Shown: piece by piece, positions 18,718 to 27,134 of the stretch
Layout: each line of letters begins with the position of its first letter
How positions within the stretch are numbered: the stretch's first letter is position 1
NCBI GenBank assembly: GCA_959600905.1
Contig: CAUGNO010000001.1
Location: 124,001 to 188,000 of the forward strand
DNA length: 64,000 bases
Reading direction: 5' to 3'
Source of the DNA: UMGS1975 sp959600905
GTDB taxonomy: Bacteria > Bacillota > Clostridia > Christensenellales > QAND01
The notes under the pieces: generated by a model
Seen by the model: only the letters and a program-made list of their open reading frames with translations
What the model was told of the DNA's origin: nothing
Databases searched by the model: none
Made by a program: the position numbers and the translations under genes

Positions 18718-18918
18718 TTATTCTTCCTGTTCTGTTCTAAAGGCGCTTGTCACAAGCTGAACAGAACCATTTTGTTTTTTTATGCGAACCACGCGCTCAT
18801 CCGTCCCATGCAGGGATTTTTTCGGCTCTTCTGTTTTGACTAGCGTATAAGAGGCGCCCTGTGCTTCCAGCCTTTGTATCGCTGCGCGCACAGGCAGCCC
18901 CAAAAGCGTTTTCATCAT
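18718..18918 (-). CDS. Small conserved-looking protein between frr and uppS
   Basis: A 66-aa protein that I do not assign to a named family. It begins MMKTLLGLPVRAAIQRLEAQ and has a basic middle (ERVVRIKKQNGSVQLV). The pattern of a short helix with a Gly-spaced strand and a VVR strand loosely resembles a single PASTA-like fold, which is only an impression. Its ATG shares a base with the frr stop (TAATG), strong evidence that it is a real translated gene in the operon. The gap to uppS contains a strong hairpin. Confidence 0.7.
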   Translation of the reverse strand: MMKTLLGLPVRAAIQRLEAQGASYTLVKTEEPKKSLHGTDERVVRIKKQNGSVQLVTSAFRTEQEE

Positions 18919-19490
18919 TAGACCTGCATAATCTCTTTTTCTTTGTCCGCCAGAATCTTGTCGATCTGCTTGATGTGATCATCCGTGACCTTCTGCATAT
19001 CTTTTTCCAGATCCTTTACGTCATCTTCGGTGATCTCGTTTTTCTTTTTCATTTTATTAATCTCATCGTTACCATCTCTGCGAATCGAACGAATGGCGAC
19101 CTTAGCATCCTCTGCGATCTTACGCGCTGTCTTCACCAAATCCTTGCGGCGCTCTTCTGTCAATTCTGGAAAAAGCAAACGGATGCACTTGCCATCATTG
19201 GATGGATGAATGCCGATATCGCTTTCCATGATCGCCTTTTCCACTGCTTTAAGCTGGCTGGCATCCCAGAGTGTAATTTGCAGCAGCCGCGGCTCCGGGG
19301 TAGAGATATTCGCCATCTGATTGATGGGCGTAGGTGTACCAAAATAATCCACCGTAATACGATCCAATACATGAGGATTGGCACGGCCGGCCTTTAAGCT
19401 GCCCAACTCATTTTTCAAAACGCCAATCGTTTTCTCCATTTTTTCTCCAGCAACGGCGCAAATATCTTTTTCCATCTGTTCGCTCATCAT
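18918..19490 (-). CDS. frr: Ribosome recycling factor
   Basis: RRF splits post-termination ribosomes together with EF-G. The 190-aa product has the family blocks LGSLKAGRANPHVLDRI, YFGTPTPINQMANISTPEPR and DDVKDLEKDMQKVTDDHIKQID. The ATG at 19490 follows GGAGGAATTT. It leads the operon from its own promoter; the usual upstream neighbours rpsB, tsf and pyrH are not here. Confidence 0.97.
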   Translation of the reverse strand: MMSEQMEKDICAVAGEKMEKTIGVLKNELGSLKAGRANPHVLDRITVDYFGTPTPINQMANISTPEPRLLQITLWDASQLKAVEKAIMESDIGIHPSNDGKCIRLLFPELTEERRKDLVKTARKIAEDAKVAIRSIRRDGNDEINKMKKKNEITEDDVKDLEKDMQKVTDDHIKQIDKILADKEKEIMQV

Positions 19491-19511
19491 AAATTCCTCC
19501 TCTTTGTCTCT

Positions 19512-19540
19512 ATTCTACCCGCAAAGAACTTTTCGTGCAA
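19512..19540 (-). promoter_or_regulatory. Sigma-A promoter for the frr-uppS-polC operon
   Basis: Minus-strand TTGCAC, a 17-bp spacer and TAGAAT, about 20 bp before the frr ribosome site. It starts the eight-gene run frr to polC. Confidence 0.75.
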
Positions 19541-19579
19541 TAAAAAATCCGTTTCCCTATGCATTTTCTTGTAGTCCAT

Positions 19580-20303
19580 TCACAGTTGATTTATCTGTCC
19601 GTTATGATTTCCCTGCTGCCGCATATACATTTTCCTCCAATTTAAAAAGCCATATATGTCGTTGACGAAAAAAATTAAAAGCAAATCACAACCGACAAAT
19701 ACGAAATGTCTGAGACTGTTGCTAAAATCCATAAGCCGATCAAGACAAGATCATTGGCCGCATAACCTATCGCAAAAAAGCGCTCCTTCGAAAAGTAAGA
19801 GATACGGCCCAAAAGCTTATTGCCACTGATATGGTGCTGAGAATCAAGTTTGTCGTATGAAAAGCACGCAGGATAAAATAAAAAATAAAGGTAATGCACG
19901 CCGTCATCAAACACATCCATAACCGTTCCTTGTTCGTCAGGCGATTTACCGCTACCTCCGCCCTATTGCCGTTGTATGGATTTTTCAGCCATGAGACAAG
20001 TGAAAACACAGCCATTGGCGCTGTCATTCCTAGATACGTTATCATCTCGCCATAGTAGCGAAAGCCAAGAGAAATAATACCATATAAAATGCTAAATACA
20101 ATCATCAATAACTGACCAAATGGATTTCCTTATGCATTGAATATTAACGAAGTTGCCCCAATCAAAGAAGCGGTCAGCGTTAGATAGTTTTGCCTATCAA
20201 ATATACCAAAAGAAACAACAATAAATATTACAGATAGAAACCATAAGATCAGTTCTGTTTTGGAAAAATAACGAATCCAAGCTTGTATCGTTTTCCTTTT
20301 CAT
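19580..20303 (-). pseudogene. pnuC: Broken nicotinamide riboside transporter (PnuC family)
   Basis: Read together, three frames give a nearly complete PnuC: MKRKTIQAWIRYFSKTEL, then GEMITYLGMTAPMAVFSL and LKNPYNGNRAEVAVNRL, then FAIGYAANDLVLIGLWILAT and finally VNDIYGFLNW. There is an in-frame TAA near 20130 (after SLIFNA), a frameshift near 19780 at a run of T after RRSAF, and a further frameshift near 19670 in another T-run after VVICF. The two shifts lie in homopolymers, so assembly error is possible, but the nonsense codon is independent of them. The start has a good GGAGAGG site. The intact protein would import a vitamin-type NAD precursor. Confidence 0.85.
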
Positions 20304-20318
20304 AAAAAGTACCTCTCC

Positions 20319-20404
20319 AAAAAAATAAGCATCCGTATACACATCTTCTAAGACCTACTGATGTGTAAACGGATGCTTTTGCATCTCTGCTACCCGGTGG
20401 CAGC
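20319..20404 (-). promoter_or_regulatory. Attenuator-like leader before pnuC (candidate riboswitch)
   Basis: On the minus strand, a small hairpin (GCTGCC with GGGTAGC) is followed by a GATGC-AAAA-GCATC hairpin whose 3' half also forms the 5' arm of a long stem (AAGCATCCGT, ACACATC pairing with GATGTGT, ACGGATGCTT) ending in TTATTTTTTT. The long stem is a terminator directly in front of the pnuC ribosome site, and the two folds are mutually exclusive. That is riboswitch or attenuator architecture. I do not recognise the ligand class. Confidence 0.6.
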
Positions 20405-20446
20405 TTTCCATATGGGTTTTCTTGATAGGACACAACACTATGCCCC

Positions 20447-20484
20447 GAAAAAAGAGGAAGAAGGGGAAGCCCCTTCTTCCATCT
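20447..20484 (-). terminator. Terminator of the groESL operon
   Basis: Minus-strand stem of 11 bp (GGAAGAAGGGG with CCCCTTCTTCC, loop CTT) followed by TCTTTTTT, 40-80 bases after the groEL stop. Confidence 0.88.
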
Positions 20485-20522
20485 TCGTAAAACCAAATTT
20501 GGCGTTTTCTGCTGTTAGCAGA

Positions 20523-22148
20523 TCAATACATGCCGCCCATGTCTCCGCCCGGAGCCGGCGCCGCTTCCTTCACAGGAATGTCGCAGACCAAGCTCTCAGT
20601 CGTCAGCAACATGGAAGCCACGGACGCTGCATTCTGTACCGCAGAACGGGATACCTTTGTCGGGTTTACGATACCACGATCCATAACATCGCAGTATTCA
20701 TCATGCAGCGCGTCATAGCCATAGCCAACCTTACCCTCACGCTGGATGTTTTCGATGACCACAGAACCCTCTACGCCAGCATTTTTCGCAATCTGGCGAA
20801 TCGGCTCTTCCAAAGCGCGGGCCACCAGCATCATACCGGTCTTCATATCGCCCTCTTCTTTTTCTGCCGCAGAGCGAATTGCCTTTACCGAAGCCAACAA
20901 TTCCGTGCCGCCGCCGGGCACCATGCCTTCTTCAACAGCCGCCCTCGTTGCTGCCAAAGCGTCCTCAATACGCATTTTGCTTTCTTTCATTTCCACTTCG
21001 GTAGCTGCGCCAACCTGGATCACAGCTACACCGCCAGCCAGCTTTGCCAAGCGTTCTTGCAGTTTCTCACGGTCATAGTCCGAGGTAGTTTCTTCGATCT
21101 GCGCTTTAATCGCGTTGATACGGCTCTTGATTTCCTCAGAGCTGCCAGCGCCTTCAACAATGGTCGTGTTGTCCTTGTCCACGATCACCTGACGAGCTGT
21201 ACCCAGCATATCCATCGTGGTCTCTTTGAGATCCATGCCAAGCTCTTCGGAAATGACTGTTGCGCCTGTCAAAATTGCGATATCCTGCAGCATCGCCTTT
21301 CTGCGATCACCAAAGCCAGGTGCTTTTACCGCAACGGCGTTCAGCGTGCCACGCATTTTGTTCACGATCAGGGTAGCCAACGCTTCGCCTTCAATATCAT
21401 CCGAGATGATGACCAGCTTACGGCCCGCCTGCACAACCTTTTCCAAAATCGGTAGCAGATCCTGGATCATGGTGATTTTCTTATCCGTAATCAGCAGCAG
21501 CGCGTTGTCTACCACCGCTTCCATCTTATCCGTATCCGTTACCATGTAAGCAGACGCATAGCCACGATCAAACTGCATGCCTTCTACAACATTCAGCTCA
21601 GTTTTCATCGTTTTGCTTTCTTCCACGGTGATGACGCCGTCATTGCCCACTTTTTCCATCGCCTCGCTGATCAGCTCGCCGATTTTTTCATTTGCCGCAG
21701 AAATAGAAGCAACCTGCGCAATGCTCTGTTTGCCCTGGATCGGCTTGCTGATGGCCTTCAGCTCATCTACACAAATATCCACAGCCTTTTCAATGCCGTA
21801 TTTTACCATCATCGGGTTTGCGCCGGCAGCTACGTTTTTCAGGCCTTCCCGTACCATTGCCTGGGCCAAAATGGTAGCCGTCGTCGTACCGTCGCCCGCA
21901 ACATCGTTTGTCTTGGTCGCAACTTCACGCACGAGCTGAGCGCCCATATTTTCAAACGGATCTTCTACCTCAATTTCTTTTGCAATGGTTACACCGTCAT
22001 TGGTGATGAGCGGTGCGCCATATTTGCGTTCCAACACAACATTACGGCCTTTCGGGCCTACCGTAATTTTTACGGTATCCGCCAACGTGTTAACGCCGCG
22101 TTCCAGCGCCCTTCTGGCATCTTCTCCATATTTGAATTGCTTAGCCAT
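20523..22148 (-). CDS. groEL: Chaperonin GroEL (60 kDa, Hsp60)
   Basis: GroEL forms the double-ring ATP-driven folding chamber. The 541-aa product has the normal length, the start MAKQFKYGEDARRALERGVN, the ATP site block AGDGTTTATILAQAM, the block EGMVPGGGTELL and a short Gly/Met tail GGDMGGMY. It follows groES with a 14-bp gap and is controlled with it through CIRCE. Confidence 0.98.
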   Translation of the reverse strand: MAKQFKYGEDARRALERGVNTLADTVKITVGPKGRNVVLERKYGAPLITNDGVTIAKEIEVEDPFENMGAQLVREVATKTNDVAGDGTTTATILAQAMVREGLKNVAAGANPMMVKYGIEKAVDICVDELKAISKPIQGKQSIAQVASISAANEKIGELISEAMEKVGNDGVITVEESKTMKTELNVVEGMQFDRGYASAYMVTDTDKMEAVVDNALLLITDKKITMIQDLLPILEKVVQAGRKLVIISDDIEGEALATLIVNKMRGTLNAVAVKAPGFGDRRKAMLQDIAILTGATVISEELGMDLKETTMDMLGTARQVIVDKDNTTIVEGAGSSEEIKSRINAIKAQIEETTSDYDREKLQERLAKLAGGVAVIQVGAATEVEMKESKMRIEDALAATRAAVEEGMVPGGGTELLASVKAIRSAAEKEEGDMKTGMMLVARALEEPIRQIAKNAGVEGSVVIENIQREGKVGYGYDALHDEYCDVMDRGIVNPTKVSRSAVQNAASVASMLLTTESLVCDIPVKEAAPAPGGDMGGMY

Positions 22149-22162
22149 TGTCTTTTACCTCC

Positions 22163-22450
22163 TTAATCTTCCACCACAGCGATGATATCGCTCTGACGCG
22201 TCAATACGAAATCTCCGCCGTCCAATTTCAAATCGGTGCCGGCATAGCGGCGATAAATAACCTTCTGGCCGGCTGTTAAGCACATCACGATCTCCTTGCC
22301 GTCTACCATGCCACCAGGACCTACGGAAACAACCTCCGCCATCATGGGTTTTTCTTTGGCCGTATCAGGAATGATGATTCCGCCAGTGGAAACCTTCTCC
22401 TGCTCAATGGGCTTCAACAATACCATGTCTGCCAACGGTGTTACTTTCAT
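22163..22450 (-). CDS. groES: Co-chaperonin GroES (10 kDa)
   Basis: GroES is the heptameric lid of GroEL. The 95-aa product starts MKVTPLADMVLLKPIEQEK with the mobile loop STGGIIIPDTAKEKP and ends in ILTRQSDIIA-type strands (here VLTRQSDIIAVVED). It is the first gene of the operon behind the CIRCE promoter. Confidence 0.98.
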   Translation of the reverse strand: MKVTPLADMVLLKPIEQEKVSTGGIIIPDTAKEKPMMAEVVSVGPGGMVDGKEIVMCLTAGQKVIYRRYAGTDLKLDGGDFVLTRQSDIIAVVED

Positions 22451-22495
22451 TTTGGTCTGCCTCCTATAAAAATTATTGATTCACACACTTCTCTG

Positions 22496-22522
22496 TTAGC
22501 ACTCATTTATTATGAGTGCTAA
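22496..22522 (-). promoter_or_regulatory. CIRCE operator (HrcA binding site)
   Basis: A perfect inverted repeat TTAGCACTC-N9-GAGTGCTAA, the known HrcA repressor site of heat-shock operons. It lies at about +1 of the predicted groESL transcript, so groESL is expected to be derepressed by heat or protein stress. HrcA itself is not in the window. Confidence 0.97.
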
Positions 22523-22531
22523 CACATTTAT

Positions 22532-22560
22532 AATATAGTCAACTCCAAGCAAAATATCAA
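22532..22560 (-). promoter_or_regulatory. Sigma-A promoter for groESL
   Basis: Minus-strand TTGATA, a 17-bp spacer and TATATT directly before CIRCE. A second possible -35 (TTGACT) lies closer but gives a poor spacer. Confidence 0.6.
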
Positions 22561-22735
22561 GTCTTTTTTTACTTTTTTTTCATCGAAATAAGAGTTTTTG
22601 TCTACTCTGTCTACAATAACCAGATTTTTCCTAAGTCATACATCGGTTTTCTCCGATTTTCAGCTATTTATAAATTTCTCTTGCCAACCAACGAAAAATC
22701 ATCCAATATAAAAGGAAATAGAAGGAGATGAAACC

Positions 22736-23206
22736 ATGGCTAAGTTTGATAAATGGGATCATCGGTTTATCGAGATGGTAAATCTGGTAGCCCAATGGTC
22801 CAGCTGCTTTCAGGAAAATCGAAAAATCGGAGCTGTCATCGTTAAAAATAAGCGTGTGCTTACCACCGGATACAACGGAGCACCCGCCAACACGCTTAGT
22901 TGTGTGGAAAAGGGAGAATGCCTGCGCCGAAAGCTAAATATTCCCTCTGGCACGCGCCACGAGCTGTGTTATGCCATACACGCAGAGCAAAACGCTATCA
23001 TTCAGGCTGCTAAAATGGGCATTGCCATTGAGGGCGCTACCTTGTATTGTACGCACCAGCCCTGTGTCATCTGTTCCAAGATGATTGTGAACGCAGGCAT
23101 TGTAAGGGTTGTGTATCAGCATCCTTATCCTGATGATTTTGCCCGCGAAATTCTCTCCACCGGCGGCGTTGTCACGGAGCATTATCAGCCCGAAGAGGAG
23201 CAATAA
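22736..23206 (+). CDS. Deoxycytidylate (dCMP) deaminase, ComEB type
   Basis: Converts dCMP to dUMP for thymidylate synthesis. The 156-aa product has the zinc-binding cytidine deaminase signature HAEQN near residue 82 and PCVICSKMIVNAGI, the family block ENRKIGAVIVKNKRVLTTGYNGAP, and a Cys-rich insert (SCVEKGECLRR) also seen in ComEB-type enzymes. AGAAGGAGAT precedes the ATG. It is one of few rightward genes and is separated from the next gene by a probable terminator. Confidence 0.92.
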   Translation: MAKFDKWDHRFIEMVNLVAQWSSCFQENRKIGAVIVKNKRVLTTGYNGAPANTLSCVEKGECLRRKLNIPSGTRHELCYAIHAEQNAIIQAAKMGIAIEGATLYCTHQPCVICSKMIVNAGIVRVVYQHPYPDDFAREILSTGGVVTEHYQPEEEQ

Positions 23207-23214
23207 TCCAATGG

Positions 23215-23275
23215 AAGAGGCCGCATGTGCTGTCCTGCCCATCGCAAGCAAGGGATTGCCCTGCTGCCTCTTTTT
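23215..23275 (+). terminator. Probable terminator after the dCMP deaminase gene
   Basis: AAGAGGC pairs with GCCTCTT, extended by GCA/TGC past a mismatch, with a long structured loop, and is followed by TTTTT. The large loop makes this a moderate call. Confidence 0.45.
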
Positions 23276-23325
23276 CATCAGGATTAAACGCATGCGGATT
23301 TCAATGCATATTGGGAGGTATAACA

Positions 23326-23859
23326 ATGACGGCCTATACGTTTCACTATGATTCTCCGTTGGGAGGCATCACGATGGCAAGCGATGGAACGGCCATCACC
23401 GGATTGTGGTTTGACGGCCAAAAATACTTTGCTTGTACCCTTTCCTCGCAGCATATTGAAAAAGAATTGTCTGTTTTCCATCGGGCAATAAACTGGCTCG
23501 ATATATATTTCGGCGGCAAAGCCCCCGATTTTACCCCGCCTCTGTCTATAAAAGGCACTCCGTTTCGCAAGCGGGTTTGGGATATTTTGCTTACCATTCC
23601 CTATGGGCATACGATGACCTACGGTGATATCGCCGCCAGAATTACTGCGCAAACAGGCAGCCATATGTCTGCACAGGCAGTGGGCGGCGCCGTCGGCCAT
23701 AACCCTATCTCTTTGATCATTCCCTGTCATAGGGTCGTAGGAAGCCATGGCAGTCTAACAGGTTATGCTGGAGGCATAGATAAAAAAGCAAAGCTGCTCG
23801 CGTTAGAGCAGGTAGATATGTCTGCCTTTTTTACCCCGAAAACGGGAACGGCGCTATAA
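23326..23859 (+). CDS. ogt: Methylated-DNA--protein-cysteine methyltransferase
   Basis: Repairs O6-methylguanine by suicide transfer of the methyl group to a cysteine. The 177-aa product has the active-site motif IIPCHRVV with the acceptor Cys, the helix-turn-helix DNA-binding block MTYGDIAARITAQ, and the end GYAGGIDKKAKLLALE. I place the start at 23326, six bases after GGGAGGT; a longer frame starting at 23227 runs through the preceding terminator and lacks a ribosome site. Confidence 0.94.
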   Translation: MTAYTFHYDSPLGGITMASDGTAITGLWFDGQKYFACTLSSQHIEKELSVFHRAINWLDIYFGGKAPDFTPPLSIKGTPFRKRVWDILLTIPYGHTMTYGDIAARITAQTGSHMSAQAVGGAVGHNPISLIIPCHRVVGSHGSLTGYAGGIDKKAKLLALEQVDMSAFFTPKTGTAL

Positions 23860-23916
23860 AATCGCTGATACGCGCATTAATCCGCTTTATCACACGATTT
23901 AACATTCTACAGAAAA

Positions 23917-23953
23917 CAAAAAACAGCATGGCAAAACGCTATGCTGTTTTTTA
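23917..23953. terminator. Bidirectional terminator between ogt and the divIVA-like gene
   Basis: AAAACAGCAT and ATGCTGTTTT form the arms with A-runs and T-runs on both sides. It serves the rightward ogt gene and the leftward lgt-pncB-divIVA-like operon. Confidence 0.85.
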
Positions 23954-23984
23954 TATCGTCACATTCATTTGGTTTGCGTATGGT

Positions 23985-24578
23985 CTATTTTTCGGGCTCG
24001 CTTTTTTCTTGGGACGGCTTCTGCTCTTCTGTCGCTTTTTGGCGTATTTGATAAATGCGCTGCATCAACCCCCTGGCAGAATGCTCCTCCAAAGCTTTGG
24101 CCTCAACACCCTCCGGCGGCTCAAAACCGGCATCCTCAAAGCAGGTGCCATCCTCGTAATAGGTTGTCACACGTCCCATATCGCCAAGCACTTGATGCAT
24201 CGTTCCTGTTGCCTGCGACAAAGAGGACAATCGTTCCTTCATTTCCTCCAACGCTTTTTCCATCTTTTGCTGGGATTTCTCATTTTTCTCGGCCAGTGTT
24301 TCCTCCAGCTTTCCTACGCGTTCCCGCTCTTCATACAACAGCTTTTCTAAATCTCGAATGCGGCTCTGTGCAGAATACATCATCTCCGCAGCATCCTGAT
24401 ACCCAGCACGCGCTACCTTCAATTCTACCGAGGTGCGGACATTCTCTTCTACCACCTCTGCAATTCTCTGTTCATATTGATTTCCGATTTCATCCAGCTT
24501 TTTTTCCAGCGATACGATATATTCGTCTACCTGGCTTTTTTTATACCCGAACAGCTGCCTTCTAAAGCAATGGTGCAT
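23985..24578 (-). CDS. DivIVA-domain coiled-coil protein
   Basis: A 197-aa protein. The N-terminus (FRRQLFGYKKSQVDEYIVSLEKKL) matches the membrane-curvature-sensing DivIVA/GpsB lipid-binding motif. Residues about 25-125 are heptad-rich coiled coil (Leu, Glu, Lys), and the tail is acidic and Lys/Pro rich. The family organises septum or pole proteins. Being last in an operon with lgt and pncB gives no direct clue to its partner. It is a shorter relative of DivIVA rather than a sure orthologue. Confidence 0.8.
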   Translation of the reverse strand: MHHCFRRQLFGYKKSQVDEYIVSLEKKLDEIGNQYEQRIAEVVEENVRTSVELKVARAGYQDAAEMMYSAQSRIRDLEKLLYEERERVGKLEETLAEKNEKSQQKMEKALEEMKERLSSLSQATGTMHQVLGDMGRVTTYYEDGTCFEDAGFEPPEGVEAKALEEHSARGLMQRIYQIRQKATEEQKPSQEKSEPEK

Positions 24579-24597
24579 CTGCTATCCTCCTACCTAT

Positions 24598-26046
24598 TCA
24601 TGCCTGATGGGAGATGGTATGCGCCTCTATCAAAGCCTGCTTTAGCTCATAGAGCTGCTCGGACAGATCCACCTTATATAGATGCGGCTTTGTCAAGCGT
24701 TTGTATTCTTCCCATAGCGTTTGCATTTCCTGCTTAGCATAGGCGCAAATATCCTGCAGACAAGGAGAATGATACACCTGTTTGCCCCTCACAAAAACAG
24801 GCACCAGCAATTCCCTCAGCGTATAGTTTGTTAAACGCAGCTTTTTCCAGGTATCCACAGGGTCAAAGATGGTAAGCGGTTTTGTTTCATCATACTGCTC
24901 TTCATCCAGGCAAATCAGATCCGCCAAGGCTTTGTGCTTGGCTTTATCATAGATCCTTAATACCTTTTTATAGCCGGGATTTGTAATCTTTCCTTTATTT
25001 TCCGAAAGCTTGATCTTGGGTATCATTTTCCCGTTCTTTTCCAGTGCAGACAGCTTATATACACCGCCCAAAGACGGCGCGTTTTGGCTGGTGATCAATC
25101 GCGTGCCTACACCCCAGGTATCGATCTTGGCGCCTTGGGCCCGTAGATCGAAAATGACTTCCTCATCCAAATCAGACGAAGCCGTGATTGTCGCGTTGGG
25201 GAATCCTGCTTCATCCAGCATAGCTCTGGCCTTTTTGGATAAATAAGCCAAATCCCCAGAATCGATGCGAATGCCCAATGGCTCATGCCCCTTGGCCCTC
25301 AGTTCTTTGAAAACAGTGATGGCGTTGGGGATGCCTTGGCGAATGGTATCGTAGGTGTCTACCAACAGTAAGCATGCATCTGGATACGTATCCGCATAGG
25401 CGCGGAACGCCTCCAGCTCCGAATCAAAGCTCATAACCCAGCTATGGCCATGCGTTCCCAGCACCGGAATATCAAACATCTTGCCCGTCAAAACATTGGA
25501 AGTACCCACACAGCCGCCAATCATCGCCGCCCTGGCCCCATAAATGCCAGCATCCGGTCCCTGTGCTCTGCGCAGCCCGAATTCCATAACGGTGCCATTT
25601 TCTCCCGCCGCATAGCAAACACGGTTGGCTTTTGTCGCAATCAAGGTTTGGTGATTTACAATGGTCAACAGCGCCGTTTCCACCAGCTGCGCCTGCATAA
25701 TAGGCGCTTTTACGCGGATTAGCGGCTCGCCAGGAAATACCGGCGTTCCCTCCGGGATGGCATATAAGTCGCCTGTAAAAGAAAAATCTTTCAAGTACTC
25801 CAAAAATCCCTGCGAGAAAAGATGCAAGCCGTCTAGGTAGGCAATATCCTCTTCTGTAAACCTGAGATCGCGGATATACTCTATGGCTTGCTCCAACCCT
25901 GCAACGATCGCATAGCTGCTGTTTCCTGTCGGCTCCCGGAAAAACAGATCAAAAACCGCCTCCTCTTTTGCATTTCTCATAAAATGCCCGTACATCATCG
26001 TAAGCTGGTAAAGATCTGTCATCATAGTAAGATTGCGTTCTGACAT
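24598..26046 (-). CDS. pncB: Nicotinate phosphoribosyltransferase
   Basis: Makes nicotinate mononucleotide from nicotinate and PRPP, the entry step of NAD salvage. The 482-aa product starts NLTMMTDLYQLTMMYGHF and has FGLRRAQGPDAG, LGTHGHSWVMSFDSELEAF and IRIDSGDLAYLSKKAR, all characteristic of the family. It lies 5 bp after lgt. With pnuC broken in this window, nicotinate salvage may be the main NAD precursor route (inference). Confidence 0.95.
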   Translation of the reverse strand: MSERNLTMMTDLYQLTMMYGHFMRNAKEEAVFDLFFREPTGNSSYAIVAGLEQAIEYIRDLRFTEEDIAYLDGLHLFSQGFLEYLKDFSFTGDLYAIPEGTPVFPGEPLIRVKAPIMQAQLVETALLTIVNHQTLIATKANRVCYAAGENGTVMEFGLRRAQGPDAGIYGARAAMIGGCVGTSNVLTGKMFDIPVLGTHGHSWVMSFDSELEAFRAYADTYPDACLLLVDTYDTIRQGIPNAITVFKELRAKGHEPLGIRIDSGDLAYLSKKARAMLDEAGFPNATITASSDLDEEVIFDLRAQGAKIDTWGVGTRLITSQNAPSLGGVYKLSALEKNGKMIPKIKLSENKGKITNPGYKKVLRIYDKAKHKALADLICLDEEQYDETKPLTIFDPVDTWKKLRLTNYTLRELLVPVFVRGKQVYHSPCLQDICAYAKQEMQTLWEEYKRLTKPHLYKVDLSEQLYELKQALIEAHTISHQA

Positions 26047-26051
26047 ATTGA

Positions 26052-26897
26052 TTAGGCCTCCTGTGCAGGTTCTTTCTCCTCAGGTTTTAATTGATAACGC
26101 TCTGGTACACCGGGTCCTCCATATCCTTTCCTCTTACGTACCCGATAAAACATGATCCAGGCAAAAACTGCAATGACAACGCTGGCAACCTGCGAAACGC
26201 GGATGGTGCCGAAAATCATCAGCGAGAATTCCGAAATACGCATACCCTCTAGAATAGCGCGTGCCGAGGCATACAGCCCGCAATACAGCCAAAATACCGA
26301 TCCACGCTCCAAGGGCCGCTTTTTCCAATACAACATCAGAATCCCGAACACGATCAAATTCCAAACGGACTCGATTAAAAACAGCGCCAAATGCCACTCT
26401 CCATTGATATTGACTGCCGGTGGAAACAGCGCAAGCTGGCTGGAAACTTGGCCGGATACGGAAGTCAGCACTCCGCCGTATAGTTCTTGGTTGAAAAAAT
26501 TCCCCCATCTTCCCATTGCCTGCGCCAAAATCAAGGAAGGTGCTGCACAATCTAGCAAATCCCAAAAAGACATTTTACGCCACTTAGCCATGATCAAGGC
26601 TGCGATAATTCCGCCAATGACGGCTCCATAGATGGCAAGGCCCTGCATTTGCAGGGTAAAAATGCGATCCAAGTGCCCGGCAAATTCATCCCAAGAAAAC
26701 ACAACATAATAGAGCCTTGCTCCGATGACGCCCAGCGGCACAGCCAAAAGAATAAAATCCAAAATCATATCGCTGGAATAGCCGCGAATCTTGGAGAGCT
26801 TTGTAGAGATAACGATCCCCACCAAGATACCCATCATAATAATTAGGCCGTACCAATAAACATCAAAACCAAAAATAGAAAATGCAATGCCGTCCAA
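26052..26897 (-). CDS. lgt: Prolipoprotein diacylglyceryl transferase
   Basis: Lgt adds diacylglycerol to the lipobox Cys of prelipoproteins. The 281-aa multi-pass membrane protein has the signature GRWGNFFNQELYGG and ARAILEGMRIS. The most likely start is TTG at 26897 giving (M)DGIAFSIFGFDVYWYGL, matching the normal family N-terminus, with a GAGG site upstream. One lipoprotein substrate, the divergent gene at 27135, begins about 240 bp away. Confidence 0.96.
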   Translation of the reverse strand: MDGIAFSIFGFDVYWYGLIIMMGILVGIVISTKLSKIRGYSSDMILDFILLAVPLGVIGARLYYVVFSWDEFAGHLDRIFTLQMQGLAIYGAVIGGIIAALIMAKWRKMSFWDLLDCAAPSLILAQAMGRWGNFFNQELYGGVLTSVSGQVSSQLALFPPAVNINGEWHLALFLIESVWNLIVFGILMLYWKKRPLERGSVFWLYCGLYASARAILEGMRISEFSLMIFGTIRVSQVASVVIAVFAWIMFYRVRKRKGYGGPGVPERYQLKPEEKEPAQEA

Positions 26898-27094
26898 ACC
26901 TATTGCCTCATTTCACAAGAAAACGCATCTGTATCCAGGTTCCCTGACACAAACGCCTTTCTACTTTTCCTGAAAAGTTTCAGTCCATTATCGCATTTTG
27001 AAGATACGATGTCAATCAAGCGCCTGATTTTAAGCGTTTCTGTGGAAATTTGCGCCAATCTGAGGAATTTCTTTTTTCTATGTAAGAATAATGA

Positions 27095-27100
27095 TACAAT
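27095..27100 (+). promoter_or_regulatory. -10 element before the lipoprotein gene
   Basis: TACAAT with an A/T-rich upstream region; no good -35 hexamer at the expected distance. The ribosome site GGAGG follows about 18 bases later. Confidence 0.4.
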
Positions 27101-27134
27101 ATAAGTAATTTCAGATATGGAGGATTTCTATTCA

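Noticed and set aside
20361..21455. Plus-strand 364-aa frame opposite groEL
   Set aside because: Antisense to GroEL and its terminator; no domain or ribosome site. Shadow frame.
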